From Adineta vaga (lineage: Eukaryota > Rotifera), in assembly GCA_021613535.1 (NCBI GenBank), contig CP075493.1:9796001-9860000 (forward strand): a stretch of DNA of 64,000 bases. The letters run 5' to 3'. The translations under genes and the position numbers were made by a program. This document shows, in pieces, positions 48,119-61,033 of the stretch (within the stretch, counting starts at the first letter, position 1; each line of letters opens with the position of its first letter). The notes under the pieces were generated by a model. It saw nothing but the letters and a program-made list of their open reading frames with translations. It ran no database searches and was not told the DNA's origin.

Positions 48119-50085
48119 ATGATTCGTCAACATCATTTACAACAACAACGATTGAATAATAATCATGATCAATTACTGCAACGATTTCAACATGTTGGTC
48201 CACCACAAATATCCGAATTTCGAGCATTTGGAAGAAGTCAGTTACCTGGTCGAAAATATGATCAATATATCGATACGATGAATGGAAATCATCGACGTCG
48301 AGATTCATTAGTTGCACAATCACGAGCTAGTATTGGTGGTTCATCAAGTGATACATATCGATTGATGGGTGATGGAATCAATGAAATTTTACCAAGGAAT
48401 ATCAGTTCTATCATGCAACATACACGAGAACAGCCATCGCCATTAGTACTGGCAGAGAAAAAATTTGAACCGGTAGCATTTTATGAACATCCTGTATTTG
48501 GGAGAACACCTGCTTATGTTCGACCTATAACAGATCATCAGAGATCAAATGATGTTATTGACAATGATAGTGATAATGAAGAAAAAGAAGACGATGACGA
48601 GGTACCATCAAGAACATTGCGAGTTGCTACTCCAAAAATAGATGGTAAAGAAGAAACACGTAGTACAACATCTACTGTCAAAGATGATGATAATAACGAT
48701 GACGATTCTGCTCGTATACCGAAAGGATATATATCATATAAAAATTGGAAAGAAAAATATGCTAATCTTATACCTGTCAATCCTCTTCTCTATAATATTT
48801 ATACTCATCGTTCAAATGGTTCACTTCATAGTTATGGACGATCTTTATATAAATCGCCAAATCATATTCGAGCATTGACTCGTGATGAAGATGATTCAAC
48901 TCCAACAATATCCGATATTGGTTCAGTTATGTCGGATGCACCTCGCGAAACATCCTTATCATCAAATCGACAATATCAAAGATTACAACCACAATTATTT
49001 TCTCGAACAACTCCATCTCGACCGCGTGAATCAACTCCTGCTGGTTGGTATCATTTCTTATCAATTAATTCTTTGTTTTTTCGTTTCTCTTCATTGTAGA
49101 AAGTGATGATGAAGAATCGGATGATGAATCAAATTCTTCTAATTCACCAGTGCCATATTTACCGCAGAATAGAACAAATCCTATTCTATCAAGACCAACG
49201 ATCGGAATCACATCATCACCAGTATCATCATTACCAACACCATCGACATTGAACGTATCAAATAACAATACAACAGGTACCTAAAATGATTATTCGGAAG
49301 GAAGAGTCATACTTTTTTACTTCTTTCAAATGAGGATTATAACATGAATTTCCTACTGATCAAATAACATATTTTAATTAATATCTTGTTTTATTTTTTT
49401 GACGATAGAAAGATGTATTCAGTGAATACCTTAGATGATACACATTTTTAATATTCTCATATTACAATTTTAAGCGTATTTATTTCTATTTAGGAATATC
49501 TTCGACACCAATAATTCCGATAAGTACATCGAATATTCCACCAGCAACCAATGCCATCATCATTGTTATCTGGCTCAACTAGTAACACTTATCAAACAAC
49601 TTCTACAATCCCTCCGGCACCACCAATGCCATCATCATCATTATTATCTGAGTCAACTAATAACACTTATCAAACAACTTCTACAATACCTCCTGCTCCA
49701 CCAATGCCGTCGTCATTATTATCTGGGTCAATTAATAACACTTATCAAAGAACTTCTACAATACCTCCTGCTCCACCTATACCAGCACCTTTATCAACAA
49801 CTAGTTCAACGGGTATCTATCAGACAACATCGAATGCATCTTTTCCTCCACCAGCACTTCCTAAAGCCGTTACTTTTGGTGGTTCATCATCATTTCCAGC
49901 ATCAAACAATGAAGTTTCAAGTAGTAGTGATAGTGATGATGATGACAAAGAGAAACGTCGTCGACGAAAAAAAAGGTAAAAAACTCATAAATATTAATCA
50001 TATGTTATTTACAACTCATCGAATTCGAATCTATTTTAGACAAGCTGCAGCCGGTTTGCCTGTTGATTCATCATCCGATGACTAA
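48119..50085 (+). CDS. Disordered Ser/Asp/Pro-rich protein with proline repeats; apparent frameshift
   Basis: ATG 48119 begins a Gln/Asn/Arg-rich N-terminus (MIRQHHLQQQRLNNNHDQLL). There are acidic tracts (DNDSDNEEKEDDDE) and one better-ordered stretch (PKGYISYKNWKEKYANLIPV). The exon ends at about 49046 and splices into ESDDEESDDESNSS. The exon from about 49495 runs into TAG at 49580 in the spliced frame. The downstream repeat block (TSTIPPAPPMPSS) and acidic/basic end (SSSSDSDDDDKEKRRRRKKR) lie in another frame, and the final exon gives QAAAGLPVDSSSDD-stop. A two-base deficit at 49546 relative to the repeat unit explains the shift. No family is recognised; the basic end and acidic tracts would fit a nuclear or cytoskeletal scaffold. 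Confidence 0.6.
49545..49795. repeat. Coding tandem repeat, about 75-78 bp units
   Basis: Three near-identical units encode PMPSSLLSGSTSNTYQTTST plus IPPAP, with a degenerate fourth. Synonymous and amino-acid changes between units are few. Confidence 0.85.
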
Positions 50086-53000
50086 AAAAGAATCTCGATC
50101 TTTTCTTTTTTGTTTTCTTCTTGTAAACTCTATTTCTCAGTTCTTCTTTTCTCTGGAAATATATTCGACGAAATTGGAAATTGAATGGGATGTCAAATCA
50201 CCAGTTTAGAATCTTTGACGTGCATGCATTTTCTTTTGTCCTTAACTAATAATTGTCTTCCAGGAAATATATGACATGTAGTGATATCGGTATTTTCCTC
50301 TTGAAGATTTCTCATTTACAATTATTTGATATGAGTATACGACATCAAAGAAAAGGAATATATTATTTATATATATAATATCTTTCAATGGTTTTTTTTC
50401 TTCAAAAGCTACTAAAAAGAGTTTTGATGAGTGTGGGTGTTTATATATGGACCTCTTGTAGTGTTTTTATTCTTGTTTGACGAGTGCATTGATAGTATAT
50501 TAAAATAGTAAACGAGAAAAATATAGGAAATAAACGTGAATATTGAAAATTATTTGAGATTTTACATGTCAGTAGTATTATTAGTGCGTTGAGGAAGACA
50601 GTTTGTGTATGTTAAGAAGTAGTTATGAACATTGGATTTATATGAAGGAAAAAAAAAGATAATGATAGGTTGATGTGATAAATAGTAATAAAAATATTGA
50701 TGCATGATAGATTTTTAAGAGTAGCTTTAGTTTTTATGAGATTTATGATGAAATCTTCAGCTTTTCTAATTATCTTCAAATGACAATGAGAGAGAGAGCG
50801 AAAGAAAGAAAGAAAAGGGCTTTTTTGTTGTTCCGGAATTGACGTGTGCAGTTGTTTTCTTTTCACCATTTCTCAGTTTATTCTTCACTTCTTCTCTTAT
50901 CTACACATGCATCCTAGTCCTTTTCTTATTCAATATGTTAATACTTTTTTCTCTCAAATAATGTGTAGACACACAAAATTCTGTCATCTTCAATAAGCAA
51001 TCAAAGAAAATAACAATTCAGAGAGATAGAAAAAAAGTCATTTTCTTCTACATTTCATTTGTTGTCTTTAGGTGAATGAAATTGTTATCATTATAAGATT
51101 TTTTTCTTCCATTGAATGTAATTCCATGTAAACATTTATTCTTTGAATATTATCTATCGATAAGAAAAAGGTAAGATGATAGATTTTTACTGAAGAATGT
51201 AAAATCCTATTTTTTTTCTAATCTGGAAGAGTTTCATTAAAATAAATGTCAGATTGTGAGCTAATTCTTCATTTTTTTTTCTCTCTAATCAATGAAACAT
51301 GACATTTTCTTAGTTATTGTCATTTTTGAATTGTTGTTGTCATTTGAAAATAGAGCACGCGATGTGTAACATTTTTAAGATTCATACACGTTAGTAGTTC
51401 ATAGAAATGTATTCAAAATTAGATTTTAATTTAATAGTTTTTGTTTAAATATTTCGAAGAAAACAAAGTTTCTATTCATTCTAACGCTTCCTTTGAGAAT
51501 ATCAATGAAAAGTTACAAAGTCTGATAACCTATTGGTTACTTTCACAGTGCCTCTCTTTTCTAAACAATAGAGGAGAAAATGACGACTTTTCTTTTCATC
51601 TATTTTATATTTACGATGAAAATAACTTTGTTTTGAGAAAATTTTCTTTTTCCATTATAAAGACTATAAAGAATGCAAGTAGTCTTATTTAAACATATGA
51701 ATAATTAATCGCTTCGTTCATTTTTGATCTCTAGAGAAAGTAAATCTATATTGATTAACTTTGAAATGTATTTTCAGACAGTTCATTACATTGAATAACG
51801 TGATAGGTCATCAGACTTTTCAGACAGAAAATAATCATCTAACTTAGCAAACAATAAAAATAACAAGTTGTTCTCTATGTTTTGTAGCATTACTATAATT
51901 TTGACTAATAAATGTCAGAGAATGCCGGAAGTTCGATCGAGTCTATCGACAAAACGAAAGCAAAATGTTGCTTACAAATTTTAGAAGAAACTTAAAACCC
52001 TGCTTATTTTTTATACTCTATATAATCATGAGACTATCAATTACTTGCATTTCCTTGAACTACTAACTAGATTCTTGATACTATTTAAAGTATTGACAGA
52101 TGTTTGAATTCTAGAAAGATTAAGAAAAAGCGTCATTTCGCTCTTCATATCAATTATGCTTCCGAGTAAAGAGAGGTCAATAAAAATATAATTAGAACAT
52201 AATAGGTATCAGCTACCTTTTTTTATTCTTTATTCTTCGATAAATACTTGCTTCTAAATGTGTTTTTTTTACATGGATAATCTCTTCTTTACAAGTGGAA
52301 ACAGTCTATTTCTTGATTATTTCATTATCATATACTTCAGAAACGATGAGAATGTAACTTGTTCTTCATTCTCTATTCGATTCTCATGAGATAATGTGAG
52401 AGAAATAAATTAATCAATGTAAGGAGATTTCCACTTTTTTGAGTATTTTGTTCATATATATCGGGATTAAAATATCATTAGTTTCAGTCGATAGGAAATC
52501 TAATGTAATTGCTATCGCAGATAATAAGATTTTTATCAAATTAAAAACAAGCTTACAAAGGATCAGAAATTATTATATTCTTCGACTAAAGTCATTAAAA
52601 TATATCAAAGATAGCCTATAGAAAAGATGTGTCCTTTTAAATTCGCAAGAGAAAATGAGTTTATGCGTATGTTCTCTTCGGGCATCTACTCAAACAAGTT
52701 GTTAATATATATATATGAGTTGTTTTTTTCATTACATGGAAAGAGATAGATTCATACTCAACTACATCAGATTTACATGGTGTTTAAGTCGTTTTCAATC
52801 AGAAAATTATTTTACATACAATTCAGACATTCGTAGACTGATCATGCTATAGTCTTTTTCTTGCTTCTTTCAAAAAATACCTAAATATTCTACTGAATTT
52901 CCTTTACGAAGTCTACAGACAAATTATTGATTGTCAACAAAAATTCCCTTTGTGAACATTTTAGTCGTTTACTTTTTTTTTGATTGAATTGTCACAATTC

Positions 53001-53602
53001 AACCGTTAGAAGTTAGCAACTACAAAAACATTCTTTTCTTTCCGATCGTTCCGGCTGTGAGTAGTTAACAAGTGTTCTGTCTGTAAACAACTCATGTCAT
53101 TTGACATTCTTTTCTATACATACTAGTATATATATATATAAAACGATTTAGTCAACACGCGATCAGAAGACTCTTCTCTTGTCTCTTCATCATCGTTATC
53201 ATATTCAGTATTTAATATCCAGCTTGCACACTTGAATTACGAGGTTCTTTTTTTTTGCTTCTCATTTTTCTTTTATTTCTTTTTTCCGCTTCTTCTTTTT
53301 CCAATGCTACGACCGGCATTTGTCATGCATACATAATCATATTTATTTGCGATAACAGATAGGTTTTAACACCATCAGTAAGAAAAAAACCGAAGAATCT
53401 CAAGAGATTGTCCTGTTCTTCTTTTTTTATATATATATATCTAAATATTTCTTTAGCCTATCATTTCTTTGTTTCGATCATTTCCTCTTGATTGATCATG
53501 AAAGGAGATCAAGAAAGATTTGCTTTAAAAAAAAAGTCATCATATCGATACAAGAAAACTAGATCTCATCATTTTTTTCTTTTTCCTTAGAAATCTAATC
53601 TA
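50086..53602. other. Long intergenic region, no gene recognised
   Basis: About 3.5 kb of AT-rich DNA. The longest ORFs (for example 51441-51692) have low-complexity, AT-driven composition and no domain. The right end, about 53150-53600, has pyrimidine-rich tracts and probably holds the GPCR promoter. Confidence 0.5.
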
Positions 53603-54987
53603 ATGTCAATGTTAACAACGACAATACATTATCATAATAGTAGGTTGATTCAAATCATCTTGATTTTCCTCTTATTTCGATTATGTAGATACGGAAATCG
53701 ACTTTGCACCGGCAACGTTTCCAACCTATATCGCAAATGTTTGTGAAAATCAAACACAAACACCTTTGGACAAAATTGAAGATCGAATTAATGTTGTTGT
53801 TCCATATTTAGTTATTCTCGGTAAGTAGAGTAATTATATTTCTTATTTTTATCAAGAAAAATGTTTTTTTTTGTACTCACAAGGTATTATCTAATGGTCT
53901 TTCAGTTTTGACATTTGCACAGCGTAAATTACGAACACTTTCTTGTGGTTGTTATTTATTATTACTTGCTATAAGCGATACAATCGGTTTATTAATTATG
54001 TCACGACCGTATTTTTTCAAACAATTACATTTAGTACATCATCTGAATTCAAGCTTTCTGTGTGGTTTACATTTATTTCTAACGAAAATATTTGATGAAT
54101 TAACACCGTGGTTATTAGTTTTAGTAGCATGCAATCGGCTCGTTCTATCACGTTATCCACGAAATGATCAATCTTTTCAAACAGCTCGCGCTGCCTTATG
54201 GAGTACGTTTTGTCTCTTGTGTATAATCATAATTATTAATTCACATTTACTATTTGGAATTGGTGTTGGTTATTCTCCATCACATCCATGTGTAGCTGTT
54301 TGTGGACCATTAACAAATTCGCCTTATTACTTATTTTTTTACCAAAATGTCAGTCCAATAATTGATCTTGGTTTGAGTCTGATTATCCCATTTTGTCTAG
54401 TATTTATTGCTAATATATTCCTATTAGCGAATGTTAGACGTGTGAAAACAAAAGTTGTACGTGTACGTCGTCGAAAACGAGCTAATCGAAATGCTCGTTT
54501 AAGTATTGTTTTGCTTGCAGATTTGATTACATTTCTTATTGTTAGTTTACCAGTTCTATCCGTTGAATGTATCTATCGTTTTACTCGTACAATTGAACAT
54601 AATGAAAAATTAGATGAATATATTGCTATTGCATGGACAATTGTGAACAAAATTTTCTATTTAAATTATTCATTATCATTTTATTTCTATGTTCTATCGT
54701 CATCCTATTTTCGTCATCATTTTCTTCTTGCAATACGTTGTAAAAAACTACATGATCTGTTGTTTAGTGGAAATTCCAAAGGAGGTCGTCTATCCATAGA
54801 TATTATTACAAAACGTCGTACAAGTCGTTTACTTTCAATACAAAGAACTGTTACAAAACAAAATGAATGTGATGTAACTTCCGTACCAGATGCTAAAAAG
54901 CAATCGAATGGTACAAATGAACTTATACCTTTATGTCAAAGTCAGACAGCATTAACATCATTCAATGGTGAATCAACTTTGAAATAA
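53603..54987 (+). CDS. Rhodopsin-family G-protein-coupled receptor
   Basis: Three exons join in frame: 53603-53639 (MSMLTTTIHYHN), 53689 to about 53820 (ending VVVPYLVIL) and the long exon from about 53906. The extracellular N-terminus has sequons (NNT, NQT). Seven helices follow: VVVPYLVILVLTFA, CYLLLLAISDTIGLLIM (with the TM2 Asp), TM3 ending ACNRLVLSRYP, TM4, TM5 (LGLSLIIPFCLVFIANIFLL), TM6 and TM7 (NYSLSFYFYVLSS). The cytoplasmic loops are strongly basic (VRRVKTKVVRVRRRKRANRN). The TM3 motif is NRL instead of DRY, and TM7 lacks NPxxY. It most resembles peptide-type receptors of invertebrates, ligand unknown. Polyadenylation signal at 55067. Confidence 0.85.
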
Positions 54988-55591
54988 ACTTGTTACACTT
55001 CTATTTATGTTTTAATATTGTACTTCTACAAAGAAGAAACATATGTAAATTATTTTGACTTCGGTCAATAAAAACAAAACACATATAGAATTATAAACTA
55101 TTTGCATTACAAAAATGACTGAGAAAACAGTTCATTTTTCTTGCGTGCAAATATTAATAACGTTCCAATTAATAGACTAGTATCATAAATGTAATCATAT
55201 TTATTTTGTTTTCATGTCATTTATTTGTTACACATTAGAAGTTCTCAAAAGAAAATAACATCAAATTAATCAAACAAGTTACTTTCCAGATGGATGAAAT
55301 GATTGTTTACAATAAAGGAAATAGTTTTTTTTGCTAATCATCTGTTGTCAACTAATCATATAGAATAGATACGAGAACTAATTCGAGAAATTCAATGGCT
55401 AATTATCAAGATCTTCTGGATGTACTACAGACAAAAATAACATAAGGAAAGAAGGAAACAAAATGGTTACATTCTATGTAACTATATTAATGATGATAAC
55501 AATGAAGATAAGAGAGATAAGAACGTACTCAATGAATTTGAAAAAAAAAGTTACAGAGACAAAAATTACAAATCTCATATTGTTGTGAAGA
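54988..55591. other. Intergenic, GPCR to GH27 copy A
   Basis: 3' flank of the GPCR gene with AATAAA at 55067, then the promoter region of the first alpha-galactosidase gene. No gene seen. Confidence 0.5.
55067..55072 (+). terminator. Polyadenylation signal (AATAAA) of the GPCR gene
   Basis: Canonical hexamer about 80 bp after the stop. Confidence 0.5.
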
Positions 55592-57602
55592 ATGCAGATT
55601 AGATTGAAATATTATTTGTTGTTTGCTGTTATTATTGGAATAGGTAGCGGTTTAAATAATGGTCTAGGAAGAACACCACAAATGGGTAGGATATGTTCAA
55701 ATGCGATCGATAATTCTTAAACTATCTTAACTTTTGAGGATGGAATAGTTGGAATCATTTTGCATGTAACATCAATGAAAAACTAATTCAACAAACTGCT
55801 GATATTATTGTTGCTTCGGGTCTTGCTGCTGCAGGATATGAATATGGTTTGTTTCCTGCTCTGTTTCTTGAAATATGACTTATCAGATTTTCATCTATCT
55901 TTTCTATGTGTATAGTCAATTTAGATGATTGTTGGCAAATTAGTCGAGATGCACAAGGTTTCATTCAAGTTGATCCAAAAGCATTTCCAAGTGGTATTCC
56001 AGCTCTAGTAGATTATGTTCATTCGAAAAAACTGAAGTTTGGTCTCTATTCAGGTAATGTCATTATAATTTCGAGTTTAATCACATAATTCACTTCTTTT
56101 GATGCTATGTATATCAGATGCAGGATTTAAGACTTGTGATGCTCGACCCGGTTCACTAGGTTATGAGAAAAAAGATGCAACGAGATATGCAGCTTGGAAT
56201 GTCGATTATTTGAAATATGACAATTGTTACGACGATGGAACGAAACCAGAAGTAAGATATCCAGTAATGCGAGATGCATTGAATGCAAGTGGAAGACCTA
56301 TTTTCTGTTGTCTGTGCCGTAGGCTAAAGAATATATATTATAGTTTACTCTATTTTTCGTTGTATTTTCTTTAGAACAAGGTACCGATAATCCACCTCTT
56401 TGGGCAGCAAATGTCGGAAATAGTTGGCGAACAACACATGATATCAAAGATAGATGGCAATCCATGATCAATATAATCGATATTGTAGGAAATTTCAATT
56501 TTTATCTGTCTGTTCACACTATTTTCATATTTTCTAGAACAATGAGGGAGCAAGTAGAGCGGGACCTGGTGGTTGGAATGACCCTGACAGTATGATACTG
56601 TTTTTTTCTTCTTGATCATCTTTTACAATGATCACATGTTCATTTAGTGCTCGAAGTTGGAAACGGTGGAATGACTGATGTCGAATATGTCACTCATTTT
56701 TCACTTTGGGCAATTAGTAAATCACCTCTAATCATTGGATGTGATGTTAGTAGAATGAGTGCCGCAACTCTTTCGACACTTACAAATCCAGAAGTGATTG
56801 CTGTTAATCAAGATCCACTGGGTGTTCAAGGAAGAAAAGTTGCCTACGCATCATCAAAATTACTCAATGTATCTAGTAATGTATACGCTGCTAACTGTGC
56901 ATCGCTAGCATCTACCGTTGATCCGAAACGCCTTCAATGGATTTTCAACTCTCAGGATGGATCAATTCGATCAGTGTTTAATGACCGATGTATTTCGATT
57001 GATAACTGCAATATCGGAGAAACAGCAACTATCGTATTGAATGATTGTGAAATAAATGATCCGCAAGCACAATGCCAAGGAAAAAATCAACAATGGACTG
57101 TTGATACCACTCAACAGACAGTAATCTCTCGAATGAATAAGAAATGGTAGATTTAGCAACAAAATAGTCGTTCTCATTTATCAAATCACAACTTAAAAGT
57201 TCTTAAATGTTTCTCAGTTTAGATTTGTATAACTCATATGGACCCAATGTTTTCGCACTTTCCTGTAATCACAATGATAGTCAAATATGGATATGGAACT
57301 CTTCTGATGGAACTGTTCGAAACAAAAAAAATGGAGGATGTTTGACTGTTCGACAAGAACTTGAAGTATGGGCTGGTCCTCTTTCCGATGGTTCACAAGC
57401 TGTTCTTCTTCTCAATCGAGGTGATGTTGGTACCGAACCTATTACTGTCAAATGGTCTGACATCGGTTTTCCTGTTGATCATCCAGCTATTGTTCGTGAT
57501 CTTTGGGCTCGAAAAGATATTGGAACATTTACTGGTAATTATACATCGCCAAATATTGATCATCATGCGGTGATGATGTTGAAAATTACTCTTACAAAAT
57601 AG
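55592..57602 (+). CDS. GH27 alpha-galactosidase with inserted beta-trefoil lectin domain, copy A
   Basis: Multi-exon gene starting [20 protein letters not shown] (signal peptide). The GH27 barrel shows [49 protein letters not shown] (nucleophile Asp) and [18 protein letters not shown] (acid/base Asp). After [13 protein letters not shown], about 120 residues of ricin-B-like beta-trefoil ([42 protein letters not shown]) interrupt the protein. The C-terminal sandwich then resumes at [20 protein letters not shown]. The product should be a secreted or lysosomal enzyme releasing terminal alpha-galactose, with the lectin part binding sugar. One exon differs from copy [14 protein letters not shown] in place of [18 protein letters not shown] at 57651. 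Confidence 0.88.
57357..57600 (+). repeat. Near-identical 244-bp tract shared with 59951-60194
   Basis: By direct reading the two last-exon tracts differ at a single base (GCG versus GCT), although upstream exons of the two genes differ much more. Confidence 0.95.
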
Positions 57603-58210
57603 ATTGTTTTAAAAATGAGCTTGTGTCTAATCTGTTATTTTTAAAGAAATAATAAATAAAATAGAATATAATGTTTGAATATAAATTTGTATAGAAAGAA
57701 TCGTCATTGTCTTATGTAAATAATATTCAGGCTATTTTTTAGACATTCTAATAATTCATATAGATTCCAGATTATCATAGAGATATGAAACACAACAGAA
57801 GTTAATTATTTTGTCAACATTATTGATTCAGATCATTTAGAATTTGAGAACAGTTTCCGTAGTAAGACTAGGAACGTATTTATTTTGTCGCTTTTGTTGA
57901 AATGGTTAGTACATCAAATAATAAAATTTTATTTTTATCTCAAAATTTTCATGTTATTGACTTCAAGTTACGTTACGTTCGGTATAAACTATCTCAATCA
58001 TATTCATTTATTCTTCGATTTTAACAGACACATGTGGTGGGAATAAAACAATGCAACGCGACATATGTTTTCTTAGCTACATGTGGGATCAGTTCACATA
58101 GCCAGTTTTGCCGTTAGGTGTGTCGTTTCCCATGGATGAAGTCACAAATAAAAAGAGTGTGTTTCGCTGTTAAACCCATTTTCTTCTTTTTAACCTATTG
58201 AAAAAGAAAG
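57603..58210. other. Spacer between the GH27 copies
   Basis: 3' flank of copy A (AATAAA at 57651) and promoter of copy B; no gene seen. Confidence 0.5.
57651..57656 (+). terminator. Polyadenylation signal (AATAAA) of GH27 copy A
   Basis: Canonical hexamer about 50 bp after the stop. Confidence 0.5.
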
Positions 58211-60196
58211 ATGGTTTTGAAAATAGTCTTTCTGTTGTTTTCTATTCATCATTCCTACCAACTCAATAATGGACTTGGTCGAACACCACAAATGGGTAGG
58301 ATATTTTAATGTATGATATAAACGTTAAATTTCTTCTAATCATCAAGGATGGAATAGTTGGAATCATTTTGCATGTAACATCAATGAAAAACTAATTCAA
58401 CAAACTGCTGATATTATTGTTTCTTCGGGTCTTGCTGCTGCTGGCTACGAATATGGTCTGTTGTTTTAATTTTTCAAACGCTAAACGTTTGAAATTGTTT
58501 TTCTATTTTTTCTTCATAGTAAATATGGATGATTGTTGGCAAATTAGTCGAGATGCACAAGGTTTCATTCAAGCTGATCCAAAAGCCTTTCCAAGTGGTA
58601 TTCCAGCTCTGGTAGATTATATTCATTCGAAAAAACTAAAGTTTGGTCTCTATTCAGGTAGTGTCATTATAATTTCGAGTTTAGTCACATAATTCACTTC
58701 TCTTGATGCTATGCATATCAGATGCAGGATTCAAGACTTGTGATGGTCGACCTGGTTCACTAGGTTATGAGAAAAAAGATGCAACGAGATATGCAGCTTG
58801 GAATGTCGATTATTTGAAATATGACAATTGTTACGACGATGGAACGAAACCAGAAGTAAGATATCCAGTAATGCGAGATGCATTGAATGCAAGTGAAAGA
58901 TCTATCTTTTACTCAATGTGTGGTATGTGTGTGTTTTTTTATTCATACTTGATATTGATACCTATACTATTTCATGAACAGAATGGGGTGTAGATAAACC
59001 AGCATTATGGGCAGCAGATGTTGGAAATAGTTGGCGAACAACAGGTGATATTCAAGATAATTGGAAATCGATGCTAGCCAATATTGATATTGTACGATTA
59101 TGATGTTTGTCTCTCGTTTGTGTATTTATATTCGTGTTTAGAATAACGAATTTGCAGACAAAGCAGGACCTGGTGGTTGGAATGACCCTGATAGTATGAC
59201 ACTGTTTTTTTTTCTTCTTGATCATCTTTTACAATGATCACATGTTCATTTAGTGCTCGAAGTTGGAAACGGTGGAATGACTGATGTCGAATATGTCACT
59301 CATTTTTCACTTTGGGCAATTAGTAAATCACCTCTACTCATTGGATGTGATGTTAGTAGAATGAGTGCCGCAACTCTTTCGACACTTACAAATCCAGAAG
59401 TGATTGCTATTAATCAAGATCCACTGGGTGTTCAAGGAAGAAAAGTTGCTTTCGCATCATCAAAATTACCTCACTCTGTAACTGACATCATTGTCAGCAA
59501 TTGTTCATCACTAGCGGCTAAGAATGGTGTCGAATCTTTTGAATGGACATATATCCGTCAAGATGGATCTATTCGATCATTACTTAATGGCAAATGCTTA
59601 TCAATTGAAAATTGTAGTACTACAGATGTTGCAAATATTGTGTTGATTGAATGTCAAATAAATGATCCACAAGCACAATGTCAAGGAAAAAATCAACAAT
59701 GGACTGTTGATACTACTCAGCAAACAATTACTTCTCAAATGGATGGCAAATGGTAAGTTTCAACTATCCTTTACCATTAACAGATATGAAAAAAACGTTT
59801 CATTCACTCAGTTTGGATGTATTTAATTTTGTTGGACCGAATATTGATGCATATACATGTAACAAACAAGATAATCAAGCATGGATTTGGAACGCTGCTG
59901 ATGATACTGTCCGAAGTAAACATAATGGTCAATGTTTAACATTGAGACCTGAACTTGAAGTATGGGCTGGTCCTCTTTCCGATGGTTCACAAGCTGTTCT
60001 TCTTCTCAATCGAGGTGATGTTGGTACCGAACCTATTACTGTCAAATGGTCTGACATCGGTTTTCCTGTTGATCATCCAGCTATTGTTCGTGATCTTTGG
60101 GCTCGAAAAGATATTGGAACATTTACTGGTAATTATACATCGCCAAATATTGATCATCATGCTGTGATGATGTTGAAAATTACTCTTACAAAATAA
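58211..60196 (+). CDS. GH27 alpha-galactosidase with inserted beta-trefoil lectin domain, copy B
   Basis: Starts [17 protein letters not shown] (signal peptide) and then repeats copy A exon for exon: [39 protein letters not shown] and [18 protein letters not shown], so both catalytic Asp residues are kept. The lectin insert ([41 protein letters not shown]) is clearly diverged from copy A. The junctions checked, including CE-WGVDKP and KW-CLDVFNF, keep frame. The end [12 protein letters not shown] to TLTK-stop is almost identical to copy A at DNA level. Function is as for copy A; the diverged lectin part may give different sugar preference. AATAAA at 60235. Confidence 0.88.
59951..60194 (+). 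repeat. Near-identical 244-bp tract shared with 57357-57600
   Basis: Partner of the copy A tract; one mismatch by direct comparison. Confidence 0.95.
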
Positions 60197-60234
60197 GTGT
60201 TGAAACATACTTTTTGAAATTTTAACGTAGTTTT

Positions 60235-60240
60235 AATAAA
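60235..60240 (+). terminator. Polyadenylation signal (AATAAA) of GH27 copy B
   Basis: Canonical hexamer about 40 bp after the stop. Confidence 0.5.
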
Positions 60241-61008
60241 CGTAGTGTATAAGAGTATTTTAGTTGATAATAAAGTTTATTCTTTTAGTGAAAATATCTC
60301 ACATCAAAGATATGTATAAAATTCAAGGTATGTTTATAGTGATAAAATATTATTTCCGAAGGTTGCAAACGAGGTGCAATTCTTTCGTTTCTCATAGTTT
60401 CGTCTGAAAGATTCGTTACAGTAGTTATCATATAAGGGATGCAAATATTTTCTATCATAGAGTTATATATATATATATCATTTTGATGTGGTTACTAAAG
60501 AGTTCTTCAGAAATGAAAACAACATCCGGCCTAAGATATTGACTATTTGAACGAATTATAGGCGTTTGCTAGTTTTTGTTCTTTCAGATAATATATCATC
60601 TAGTTAACATTTTGTTCCTAGATATATGCAATACACACATGTTTGTATCCATCAATTTATGATCGATAGAATATTATTGTGAAGTAGTATTCAAAATTGT
60701 TTATATGTATAACATCATCTCTTGATTATTTCTCAATGCAAACGATGAAATATTTATATATGATTACTATAATTTATTCATCATTGCAATGGCTTCCATG
60801 CAATGTCAAAATTTTTTAACAGTTCGAGCGAAAAGAAATATATATGACAGAATGACGAACACTTGTTGATACTATGATTTCATAGATAATCTTACAAAAC
60901 ATCATTAATAAAATAAATGTTCAAAACTAAAATTGAAACACTTCTCACATATACTTTTTCTCTTATATTTATCATTGAACATCTTATGTTGTTATTATTC
61001 TTCTCGTT

Positions 61009-61033
61009 CATCATCATCATCATCATCATCATC
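61009..61033. repeat. (ATC)n microsatellite
   Basis: Eight tandem trinucleotide units in intergenic DNA. Confidence 0.85.

Noticed and set aside
51441-51692. 83-codon plus-strand ORF in the long spacer
   Set aside because: AT-driven composition, no domain, no nearby exons; its first codon is not ATG.
57361-57573. A 70-codon ORF present in both GH27 copies (also 59955-60167)
   Set aside because: It is an out-of-frame shadow of the nearly identical last exon; its conservation follows from the true coding frame.
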